Assembly: GCA_023105745.1 (NCBI GenBank)
Contig: JALGQZ010000015.1
Location: 19,754,499-19,818,498 of the forward strand
Direction of reading: 5' to 3'
Origin: Austropuccinia psidii
Taxonomy: Eukaryota; Basidiomycota; Pucciniomycetes; Pucciniales; Sphaerophragmiaceae
DNA length: 64,000 bases
Numbering within the stretch: the first letter of the stretch is position 1; every line of letters starts with the position of its first letter. Under the pieces are notes generated by a model. That model had not been told where the DNA came from and did no database searches. It saw only the letters and a list, made by a program, of their open reading frames with translations. Shown here in pieces: positions 23,471 to 33,624 of this stretch. The position numbers were made by a program, and so were the translations under genes.

Positions 23471-25200
23471 ATGATACCACCTCATTTCAAACACTTTGTA
23501 TTTCCAAGGGATTATTCCTTACAAAGAGAATCAACCATCAGTAGGAATAGAGGCCTGGAAAGGAGGAAGGTTGAGTTTGTTCAAAGTCATAAGACATGGC
23601 AAAATGAACCTTCCTACACTTTCTTAGATGTTTTCCAACAGCAAAACTCCAAGAATGGATTTCATAGAAAAGTTTATTCTAACCCATCAAATCTTCAAAG
23701 AACTTCTCCAATGGAGAATGGAAGACAGGGAATTGAACCTAGAGTTCCACTAGAAAGAACTTGTAGAAAGTATTCACATGATTTCCCTCAAAGAGATATT
23801 CTTCAAAGAACTTATCATAGAAGAGAAATTAAACAATAGATAACATACTCTGACTCTTTCAGGCCCATAAGGGGTGGTAACCCAACCAAACTCCTTAGGG
23901 GCTTCACATCACTCAGGCACCAGGAGATCAGTGACCAAAAGTCACCATACTTTCCAATCCCAGGTAGAATCTGGGAGAGGAAGAGGCTAATAGGGAAAGA
24001 ACAAGACTTCTTTCAACCAGAGGAAGAAATAGTCAGATCTTATGATACAGAAATTTTCGAACCTGCCAAAAGGATTACATAAAAAAACAAACAGTTGTAA
24101 ATAATTATCCTGAACATAGTAGCCCTAAACTAAGGAATGATATCTCCACTCAGATTAAACACAATTTTTTTACCCCTGAAAGTACCATAAGTAGTAGTAA
24201 ACTATGGTTAAAATTTTCCCAATTTGTAGAACAAACTCTTTTTGATTTTGAAAGACTCCATGAGAATATTTCAAGGCTAAAAGAGGTTAATACCTTACAA
24301 ACCAAAACTATTAATACTCTACAAGAGGACTATACTGAATTAATTAAAGCCTCCGAACAGACCAAAAGAAGACTAAATAAAGTCTTAGAGGAGCAAAATG
24401 ACTGCAAAAGGGAAAGGGAATACATGGATCAAGATATTGACAAATTGTTCAATGTCTTCCAAAACATAAAACCCCAAAAACAAGGTAATTCTTTGGATAA
24501 TCCATACCAACAGGAAGGCATCAAACCAGGTGCTTTGTTGGAGAATAAGCCAAGAGACACAGCACAATACCAGAATGGATATAACATGACTTATTCAGAG
24601 AAGGAAGCACTGAAACAGCTTCCATAGGCCTCAAGCTGGCCAAAGTTCTCTGGTGTAGGATAATATGATCATATGGAGCTCATTGATTATATTTATGGAC
24701 TCTTTGTTGATGTTCCAAGCATACCAGAATACTGGATAACAGCTAGAATTAACACAGCATTCAAAGGAAATGCTATTATATAGTATACTGAAATGAAAAA
24801 TATTCATGGTAGAAGAAACTGGCCATGGTGGAGGAGCCAAATAATCCAAAAGTAAATAAATGATACATGGATATGGCAGAAAACCCTTTCATTTGGAAAT
24901 GATAGATACACAGTGGACAAAATCCATATCATTGGTGTTTGAGACAGTCAAAACACCTAATAGCCATTGACCCTCACATAAAAACAGAAATGAGAAATCC
25001 CAAACAGTTGATCGAACTACCAGTATACTGAGAGCATGTAGTAAAATGTAGACGCTCCAAATAATCCACCTTGCATGAAATATCAACTACTTTGCAAGAA
25101 GTAAGGATTAGAACATCTATTGGTAGATACAATACCCATAGTATGGGTGATAACAGGGAGAATGCAACCCTTTAAGACAAATAAACTCATGATTCAGAAC
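23471..25200 (+). pseudogene. Ty3-type Gag relic
   Basis: Several broken frames together encode a rust-type Gag: an N-terminal basic segment (PLERTCRKYSHDFPQRDILQ, about 23750), then RHQEISDQKSPYF, a long helical stretch (FVEQTLFDFERLHENISRLK through LEEQNDCKREREYMDQDIDK, about 24220-24440), NMTYSEKEALKQLP (about 24590), and the Gag core SSWPKFSG, YDHMELIDYI, VPSIPEYWITARINTAFKGN and NIHGRRNWPWWRSQIIQK (24630-24855). Stops and shifts interrupt it, for example TAG after KQLP at 24625-24627. No zinc knuckle or downstream pol was found. It belongs to the enclosing LTR element. Confidence 0.75.
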
Positions 25201-25342
25201 TTGAAATCACAACAGAATCTCACAACTGTGATACACACCTAATTTCTATGCACAAGACTTTCCCAAAGACAAAGAAGGGATATCTGAAAGAAATAAAGAA
25301 AGAAGAAAAGACCAATAAGGTCATGAATCTGACTCTGATAGT

Positions 25343-25579
25343 GTGGGGAATGGCCATGAACCTAACCCAAATGCGGAATATTTTGTGGAATTTAAGAACA
25401 ATGGAACAATGGGAATTGGTTCAGTCTACTTAAAAAGAAGGAAACCAATGACCAATCATCTGGATGGTTTGAAACATAAAACACCAGATAGGGAGGGTAT
25501 GACCACAAGAAAGTTGTTGGCTCAAGATCACATGAACCAAATTACTACCTCAAAGAAGACAGGAAAGTCTGATCAATGA
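25343..25579 (+). CDS. Short open frame of unknown function just before the polypurine tract
   Basis: A 78-codon frame encodes a hydrophilic, Lys/Thr-rich peptide (GHEPNPNAEYFVEFKNNGTM near its start; DREGMTTRKLLAQDHMNQIT near its end). It ends 11 bases before the purine tract of the LTR element, the position of the last retroelement frame. The second half looks like tails I associate with rust Ty3 elements, from memory only. It is probably a remnant, not an active gene. Confidence 0.35.
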   Translation: MGNGHEPNPNAEYFVEFKNNGTMGIGSVYLKRRKPMTNHLDGLKHKTPDREGMTTRKLLAQDHMNQITTSKKTGKSDQ

Positions 25580-25590
25580 TGAGCCTTTTT

Positions 25591-25604
25591 TTAGAGGGAG
25601 GGGA
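25591..25604 (+). other. Polypurine tract of the 8.1-kb element
   Basis: TTAGAGGGAGGGGAA-type purine run directly before the right LTR, the priming site for plus-strand synthesis in LTR elements. The adjoining LTR start reads AGTCATCC instead of TGTCAGCC, so the terminal dinucleotide has mutated. Confidence 0.7.
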
Positions 25605-27023
25605 AGTCATCCTGTGACTCAAAACCAGAGCTCAAGCATGACTCCTAGAATACCATAAACCAATGGCCAAGCAAAATACCACCAAAACATGGAGCTGAGC
25701 CAAAAAAGCTCAAAATATATCAAAAGAAAGAGGAAAATCACCTCTTTCCCAATATTAAAGTCCCATAATCATGAGAAAAAGAATAAAAAAGTTATCCAAG
25801 CTCAAAGCAGTTTCTGAGCATAAACCTTAATTTTCAACTCTTATCTAAAATACAGAGAAAGAGGAGCAAGGCCCTTAAATGGGTATTAAAATTAAAGCTC
25901 TCACTACAGGCTATCCAATGGTACTAGCCAAATTGAGCTAGCACCAAAAACTATAGAATTCATGGGGAAAATAAGGTCAAATAAACGTGAATAGAATATT
26001 CACCTTTCATCCAACCTATACAGTTTTAGTGTGAGATAGCCTAAATGGGGTCTCATTGGAAAGAGCAAAAACAGGGCTATCTGATGGTGTCACCCATTTC
26101 CTCATATCTCATCAAGAAAAAAAGTTATGGGGCAAACAATTCCATACAGATTTTGAGATAATCATATATCTGGATAACTAAAATTGAACATGGCATAATT
26201 TTGTCATATTTTATTTTTACCATAGCAAATGAGGTACCATCTTTTTAGATCCCATCCAGGGCTACAAAATGAGCTAACTTTGAGCTCAATATCTTCAAAG
26301 CTGACAAAATTATAGCCCTTTTAAGGTCAAAATCCCACATTTAGACCAATACAACTTTACTGTGGTATACTATGCCATGACTATGATTATGAAGTGTCAA
26401 ACAGACAAAGAAGCTTTCCTATACTTCAATACCTCATATTTCAGTCAAATAAAGGGGTCCATACAGGTTCTGTAAGCCTTCTGATGTGTCAGAAGAACCA
26501 GAACATACCTGTAAACTCCATTGGTGAAAATGCTCACCCTGTATAGCATGAAAATGACAGCTTTTGGTTCTAAAACCACATTTCCACCCAATACCAGTCT
26601 GTATTGGGTGTGTAGAACCACAAACCAGCCCACAGTAGTGAAAGCTTTCACTCTGTGGTCGTGTGCAGAGGTAAACAACCTCTCACCACCCCAGAACAAG
26701 ATAAAAGGAGGCCTTTCCTCACCAGAAGGCCAATCCATTATCCTGTTCTCAATATTCTTACATGGTATAGCCTTTTAAAGAAGTGTTACCCTTAGAATTA
26801 AACAGGTATAATTATGATTTTAATTATTGTAGGGTTTATTATTGTAAGCCAACAGACAAACACTGCACCCAGGGCTATCAATAGCACTTGCCATCACTAA
26901 GGTCTTTTAGTATAGCCCTTTTAGCCATCTAATCACTTCATTATTATGATTATTTTCGTGTCACACTCACAGTTATAGCTTTTAATTATTGTTGTACAGC
27001 TATATCATAGAGTCACCCCAGCA
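25605..27023 (+). repeat. 3' LTR of the 8.1-kb element
   Basis: Homologous over its length to 18898-20315. It ends CCCCAGCA where the left copy has ACCTGACA, and is followed by the target duplication ATGCT. Small open frames within it (for example near 26445-26738 minus) also occur in the other LTR copies and are not genes. Confidence 0.88.
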
Positions 27024-27029
27024 ATGCTC

Positions 27030-27720
27030 ATGCATGAGATGACTTCTGCACCGCTGGCTGATCATCTCCCACCTTTACCATACCTATTCTCCTGCATTAA
27101 TTGGCCTCTGCACCCCCTCATCATCTCCACCCACTTCCAATGCTTATACTTCTGCCCCTGCCACCACCCATCCTTGGGCTTCACAACCGTGTCCTAATCA
27201 TCTCCTATGCTTACAATGCCCTCTAGATGTCCTTCCGCCCCCCAAAATGGCATCTCCACCATCACCCATACTTATGCTTCTGCACCCCTTCCTAATCCTC
27301 TCCTCTGGTCATTCTTACACTCCTGCAGTGCCCTATAGATATGCCTCCAACACACCACCCCATCCTTACACTTCCTCAACCCCACTTAACCCTCTCTGCT
27401 GCTTACCATGCTTATACTCCCAAAGTTCCCTCTAATGTTCTGAATTGATCATCCTTACACTCACACTATGTTTAGCGTCCACCCCAATTCCTGATCATTT
27501 TCCCAATTTACCATCCTTAGGCTCACAAACACCTTGGCTTCTTCGTTTCTGCCAGTTACCATCCTTACACTTCCACAATGCTGCCTCCTCTTCTTTGCAG
27601 CTTGCTATGCTTATGCTCCCACACTTCTCACATCTTCTCAATTTTTCATACTTATGCTCACACAATGAAGGTCTGTTCATTTCCCCAATTGACCATTCTT
27701 ACGATCATGGAAGCATTTGC
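27030..27720 (+). repeat. Degenerate minisatellite, about 50-bp unit
   Basis: Words such as CCATCCTTACACTTCC, CCATGCTTATACTCCC and CCATACTTATGCTTCTGCAC recur about every 50 bases from about 27080 to 27700, roughly 13 copies, separated by CCCTC/ATCTCC-rich spacers. The plus strand is strongly pyrimidine-rich. It begins next to the right target duplication of the LTR element. Frames across it encode Pro/Ser/Leu-rich repeats without family resemblance. Confidence 0.7.
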
Positions 27721-30463
27721 TTATGTATCATTGTGATTGCAAATTGATATCAAACTCCCCAATGCTGATTTACAGTGTTGAAATTTTGCTACACAAGTAT
27801 TTCATTTCAGGATCCCCCTCTCTCACCTCATCACCAATTTGCAATGACACATGCTCTCCCTCAATTTGACATGAGTGACATTCCATCATAGTAAGTGTTC
27901 AGACTAATAGGGTCAAGTGGCTTGCTGGCATACATGATGAACCCAATCACAGAAATATGCTGAGTGGCCTTCTTTGCGAACATCTTCTGGGGGTAAATTG
28001 GTGGGGATATTCACAATGTTGTGGTTAGGGTTTAAATCATGAGGCTGGCAAATTAAAACCTAATAAGTGCACTATTTGAAACCCAAATTATGCCTTCTGT
28101 TTGTGAAGCCAAACCATTTTATTTCATATCATTCAAATGGAACACTTAGCTTATTCCTTACCTCATGGGGGTGGAATAGTCCAAAAATTGACTTTGGTAG
28201 GTTTCTCACTAGTCAATTTTATTCAATTTCTCACAGGGAAGTGATTTAATTTGAATGAAATGAAATAATTTGCATTACATCACCTCCTTGAATTTCCTGA
28301 CAAATAAAATTTTTCAAATGCAATACAAGCTCAATATATATTAATGGAAGGCTCCATGGCTGTTGATGGGCAGGTTTGTTTTGGTCAGCTTGTGGTTCTC
28401 GAATGTATTTTTATGGAAAACTCACTAACTATTGAACTGATTTCAATTTATATTGAACTTCTTTCAAACTTTCCAAAATTATTCTATATTGATATTTCCT
28501 AAAAAAGAATCAATCATCAATATATTGGATTTATTTAGCTCCCTCCACTTTCAGAACTCCCTCCTTTTTGCATCAATTTTTATATTTTTATTTTACAATT
28601 TTCAATCAATTTCTTCATGAGCTCATCACTATCTATTTACTCAATAAACTACCTCTACTATGCCTCAAACCCTGGGAAATTCAACAGAATTCAATGAAAT
28701 AAAAACTTCAGCCCCAGAGAGTGGAAGTGCAATTTCTGATATGGTTATTAATTATGGATGAGGCACTGAAGCAGAGAGCCTTTCACATGAAATTGATCAA
28801 GATCCACAAGTTCTTCAATAATGTCAGCATACATTCATCTTTAATATTTTTAATCTCTCAAAACCTGATGGTTTTTTTGTACCCTTTATGTCAGCTCAGC
28901 CACCAAGCTCTCAAAAACAGAATTTGAAAATCCATGAGAAGGAAAAGACTGTTGAACTTGTGCGTCAACAGAAGATTCCGGGCAAGATGATGTATTTTTC
29001 AGTGGAAAGGTTGAAATTATATACAAAGAGAAATTTGTCTCAAACATTGCTTAAACAATCCCCAGGCTGGAAAAAATTCAAAAAGATAGTAAAATTATTT
29101 AGTATGTACGTCAAAGGATTGGTGAAGCAATGAGCCTCCTCAAGATAGATTTGAACCTTAATTGCATTACTAATTCAATACAAAATTGATAAAAATAGCT
29201 GCTTAAAATATATGGATAGGTGTGGAAATGAGAAAAGCTTGAATGGTAATTGGAGTTCCAGGAAAATGTTTAGGAAAAAGACCAAAGATAAATGCTACCA
29301 AAAAATCAACAAAAAATGCCCCACCTTTGAAGTTGCAAAATATTCCTGGTATCAAGGTGATGACATTATCAATGTTGAATTTGACCATAATGATAAGGAA
29401 ACTCTGAATATTGAAACCCCCTGGTACTAAATGAAACAATCCATCATGAAAACCCTCCTGCCTCTCCTCAAAATATGCAAGCATTAGAGGAAAGGGAGAA
29501 AATTAAACATGATACAATGGGTCGAGAGATGAGCAATATAATGCCTGACCCTAAGCCCAAGTGTCATTCTACTTTAATTTTCAAGGAATATTTTTATCCC
29601 AAATTGAAGAGTTTGGACAGGTTTTGAATTATAATTCCAATATTTCTCAATAAACATGGAAAAGGGGGCTTGATAATATCAATAGTATTTACAAAAATTG
29701 ATGGGACAATTTACCAAAAAGTGATGCTGATACATTCCTGCCTTTTGGTATTAAGGTGATCAGTAGCTGAGAGCTTAAAATGTTGGCCTGGATTGAGGAT
29801 CCTGAGATTGCAGGTGATTTTTATCTTTGTTGATGATATATTATGATTTGGCTATTGACTCAAGTGATATAAATTGAAATAAATAGGGTTAGATTTTTTT
29901 AAGGTAACAGAAGCTGAAGCATTTTTTAATAATAACATTTGAAATATCAAATTGATGGAGGAAATGGCAAAATCTCCAGATAATCTCCCAAAATCTGAAC
30001 ACGCCTTCTTAAAAATGGTTTAGAGCGTTCTTTACCCCTCCAATCCAATATAAATATTTTGCGCAAATGTTATGTTTGAATCCATTAATTTAGTCTCATA
30101 CAAAGTGATTGCACCAAAAACAAATTCCACTGACCCTCTTGGACTTGAACGGGGAGCAGTCGAATATCCTGCCACCTGCTTGAGTAAATCAAAGCAACAT
30201 GCAACACAACTCACCATTGAAGGTGGCGGAGCTAAAAATGTGATATCCACAAAGCCTCACAAGAGCTTGGAGGAACTGATGGATACAGTTATCCACTTGA
30301 TGATTGAATACAACATGGTATGGCACATACAAAGGTCAAAGTCTATGGCATGAAAAGCAAATTCATGAGTTCAAAATAAATGAGGCCATCAAAGATCTTT
30401 TGGAATGTCACAAGAATCTCAGAATAAATCAAATTTGCTATGGTATATTAGCTGCATTATGTA
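27721..30463. other. No recognisable gene; short decayed frames
   Basis: Plus-strand frames at 28888-29133 (81 aa, Lys-rich) and 29212-29430 (72 aa, with CYQKINKKCPTFEVAKYSWY) look more protein-like than their surroundings and may be scraps of one decayed gene. I recognise no family and cannot connect them. A string near 30100-30250 (TDPLGLERGAVEYPATCLSK) is similarly orphan. Confidence 0.35.
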
Positions 30464-30555
30464 CAGTGGGGGTTCATGTTTTGATGGTATGCTCATATGA
30501 CTGTAGAATAATCTCAGTGAAAGTTTCTTCTAATCAGAGTCTTTGAACCCCACTG
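30464..30555. mobile_element. 92-bp Tc1/mariner-like MITE
   Basis: Starts CAGTGGGGGTTCA and ends TGAACCCCACTG, inverted ends that match except for one extra G. TA dinucleotides flank it at 30462-30463 and 30556-30557, the Tc1/mariner target duplication. The 60-odd bases between have no coding potential. The CAGTG start is shared with the Tc1 transposon at 62572, but the rest of the ends differ, so they are not the same family. Confidence 0.65.
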
Positions 30556-31863
30556 TACCTCTTCTATTTGAATTTTCACAATGCTTGGTATTAGACTTTG
30601 GTGATTCCTGGGTGGGGAAATGTGTTCTTGGTTCAAATGAAGAGGTCAAATTGACTGTACCCAGGTCAGCTACACTTACAACCAGGATTGACCCATTCTA
30701 GATCAGCTTTTTATCAAATAGATTTCAATTCAATGTTAGAACGTGATTTATGAATTCAACAATTTTGACTACCTATTCTACTCCAGATGCCTCAATATGA
30801 AAGTCAATAATAAAGAATTTTGTATGGTGGTATGCCTCCGTATGCCATAGAAAACACTCCAACATGACACAAACTCATTCAGGAAGTTGTGCCTGCAATG
30901 AACACACACAGGGGCATTGCAGGAAGTGGATATTTTCACCTCCAGTTCAGGATAGGCCAAATTTCACTGCTCCTTTCAAAAGGACTGGCAAGATCAGGCA
31001 TCCACAGCGGGGTGCATGTTCTGATTGTGCTTGCCGCAATAATCCGGATGATTGTATTTGAAACTCATTTAATGGGAACATGAATATATCAGTATACACT
31101 GCAATATTTTTGGTTCAGGTACTTGAGATCTCCAATTTGCAAAAGTCTCATGTAATCTTTTATTTTTAGCAGGAAATAAAAATGATTCATTGACCAAGAA
31201 CAAATTTAGGCAAAAGTCATAATACACACAACAGTCACTAATCTTTAAGTTTCATTTAATTTTCCTGCGCAAGCATGCCATTAAAAAAAAGTGGAAATGA
31301 GCTCATAAGGGAACTCCCAGAGAAACACTGGGGGAGGAGGGAAAGTGTGAGTTGGTCAGTTATTTTCAAGACATACTTGGATATATATATGGGCCAGAAT
31401 TCTTGTAACACCCTCATTTTGCCCTATGGAGTAAAATTGGCTTTAGTCAGTTTAGATCAAGCCAATTCCATGTGGGGTCTAAAAGGGAATTAATGGATGT
31501 GTGCCAAATAAAACTCATTGGGAATGCGGAACCATGTGGGATTCAAAAGGGCTTGCTTCAAATGGGAGTCAGAAGTATCTGATATCTTTTCTGCTTCAAC
31601 AAAAAAGCCGTCCCTCAACCACTTGGGAACAGTGGCCCATCCCAAAAGATGAATGAGACCAAAATACCTCAAAGAATATGGTTTTTTCCTCCAGTCGACT
31701 GACAGCACAAATATCCATGCAATTATCAGAAAATTGAACCGCCAGTGAAGTTTGGGGGTTTGTGGATTTCACTCAGATCAAACGCATTCACTTTGGCTGC
31801 ATGGTAATTTTCTCTTGAATCAGATTACTCACTTCTCTTGTCAAATTCAGACCATTCAAAACA
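30556..31863. other. No recognisable gene
   Basis: Short frames only. A string at about 30991-31020 (CAGCGGGGTGCATGTTCTGA) resembles the left end of the MITE at 30464 but has no matching inverted end. A 72-codon minus frame at 31490-31708 has no known family. Confidence 0.35.
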
Positions 31864-32052
31864 GTGAGTGAGGTTGAGGCAAATCAATGGAATGAACTAT
31901 CAGAATTTTTATTTCACAAAATAAAATTCATATACCCAATTGCAACAAATGGGGCATTACTGAACGGATTTATGTTTGCTATTGAGTGGCGCAAATACAG
32001 CACAAATAATGAACAATTTGGTATTTACGGAAGTCTTGGGAAAATTGAAGAC
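31864..32052 (+). pseudogene. Possible Tet/JBP-like 2OG-Fe(II) oxygenase fragment
   Basis: The 63 codons before the LTR at 32053 encode SEVEANQWNELSEFLFHKIK then FIYPIATNGALLNGFMFAIE, WRKYSTNNEQFGIYGSLGKI. From memory this resembles the N-terminal part of the Tet-like oxygenase domain found in multiple copies in rust genomes and often mobile-element-borne in basidiomycetes. The His-x-Asp iron ligands would lie further downstream and are absent, because the coding sequence runs straight into the LTR. No continuation was found on the other side. Identification is tentative. Confidence 0.38.
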
Positions 32053-32757
32053 TGTCACAGGGGCTCTTGGTGAAAACAAGAGTGGCCTGGAACTCAGGAA
32101 TCAAGAACTCACTTGGAGGGCTCCAAAAGAATAAAGAAAAAAGATAAGAGTATATTTCTTTTAAGGGAAAATGAAAGCAATACAAGATACTTCAAAACAA
32201 GAAGGAAGCCAAAGGCCAAAGATAATAAGAGAAAGCCAAAGGCCAAAGATTCAACCAAATAAGTCCTCAATTCACTTTTTCAACCTTCCAGAAAGAACAA
32301 TGGAATAAGTAAAGGATATGACCACCAATATCAACTGACAGGAAAAGAAAAAGGTGCAAATGACTGACTTAAGATTATGGGTATTAACTGGACTAATGAA
32401 AAGGGAAAATAAGGATAAAAATAAATCCAATATATTAATTATTTGTGGAAAAATCCCCAGGGAAGAAAAGGTGGCCATTATATGTGAGAAGTTGTAAGAC
32501 TGATCCTGGAGGGTTGATCACACAGCTGTATTGACTGATTTGGTTTAATACAGAACTGGCCATCTTGAGAATTGAAATATGTGACTGAATTCCCACAGTG
32601 GAATATAAATTTTCCAAAAGGGCCAACACCATACAGCTTGCTTGAATACAGCCTTTATGGACCAATTGAGTTGTCCAAGAAGTACGAAGTGCTTGATGCC
32701 TTGAAACCTGATTTAATGATTGATAGCCTCTTGGAATTACCCCTTGAGTAATCCTGA
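32053..32757 (+). repeat. Diverged LTR related to the chromovirus LTR
   Basis: It starts TGTCACAGGGGCTCTT, like the chromovirus LTRs at 38965 and 48537, and keeps their order of landmarks: GGCCTGG..ACTCAG, AACTCACTTGGAGGGCTC, GGAAAAATCCCCAGGG, a TATATGTGAGAA string, CTGATCCTGGAG. The right end is estimated from a degraded match to ACCCCTGATGG. No clear target duplication is seen. It is probably an old solo or truncated LTR of a sister family. Confidence 0.6.
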
Positions 32758-33624
32758 AATGAAAAAACAACCCAGCTCCTGCAGGGCCAGGTGGTTGGGG
32801 TCCTCTAATGGTCTTCAGGTAGCCTTCATGGATTGGAAGACTGAATGGCTGAAAAGTCTTCCCTTGAAATGGGTGATGCATTTGGGGACTGGAGTTGAAA
32901 TGACATAATTGGGTCACCAGGGCAAATCTTGCGTCAATAGTTGGCAATTGACTTCACATCAAGCAAACGTGAAGCAGGATAAAAGTCAAGCTCACGCCAA
33001 GCACATGTCACACTCTGGTCTTACACCAAATCCTGTGACATCCACCAATATTGGTTCCCCTGTGCCTTCAACTGAGATTCCTCACCACTTGATCCTCCCT
33101 CAACCATCCAAAAGTTGGTAAAAATTACACAAGACCCGCCTGTTTCCACACGCACACATCAAAGAGGTCCTTCAGCCAGTCTTGATGTAGAGGCAAGGGG
33201 TTTGACTTCACCAGGTCATCCATGAAAGGACTCCGCCTCCGCAGGATTTTCATTTTGCGGATGACACTGGTAGAGTCCACTGCACAATACCGTGAGTGCG
33301 GTGCAGTTGCATTGGCGTGTGCCCGTGCGGGGGAGGGTTCATAAGCATGTGCCTGTGCCCGTGCGTAAGGGTCAATTCCCCTTCCAATGTGATGATGGCA
33401 CAGTTGGACATTTTGGATGCTGTGATAGGTGAGTGTGTGGGTCATTTGATCATTGAAATTGGCTTATTCACACTGTACCCAATGTCAAAATAGTAATTTC
33501 TTTGTGGCAATGTGAAAAAAAGGACTTTGCTTGTCACAATGGTATTTCTCCATCACCAAATTTTGAGGCATTTCTTTCACTAGCAAAATTGCTATTGAAT
33601 CTGAGAGATTTGCATTTTTGTAGA
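32758..33624. other. No recognisable gene; short GTGC-rich patch
   Basis: Between about 33290 and 33370 the plus strand is rich in GTGC/GTGCCCGTGC words, a locally GC-rich low-complexity patch. Overlapping frames on both strands through it show no family resemblance. The region may be the 3' flank of the Plavaka relic. Confidence 0.4.

Larger units (their letters stand above)
18898..27023 (+). mobile_element. 8.1-kb LTR retrotransposon derivative without pol
   Basis: Two direct LTRs (18898-20315 and 25605-27023) enclose 5.3 kb, and ATGCT at 18893-18897 is repeated at 27024-27028, a perfect 5-bp duplication. A purine tract precedes the right LTR and a TGG-containing string follows the left one. 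Inside lie an AT-rich satellite, a later DNA-transposon insertion and a decayed Ty3-type gag on the plus strand. No protease, RT or integrase sequence is seen, so the element is a non-autonomous or internally deleted derivative. By eye the LTRs differ at more than a tenth of positions, indicating an old insertion. Confidence 0.88.

Noticed and set aside
30991..31080. Second copy of the 92-bp MITE
   Set aside because: Only the left end looks similar; no inverted right end or TA pair was found.
32435..32947. 170-codon minus-strand frame
   Set aside because: It overlaps a diverged LTR and shows no domain or splice structure; likely a chance frame.
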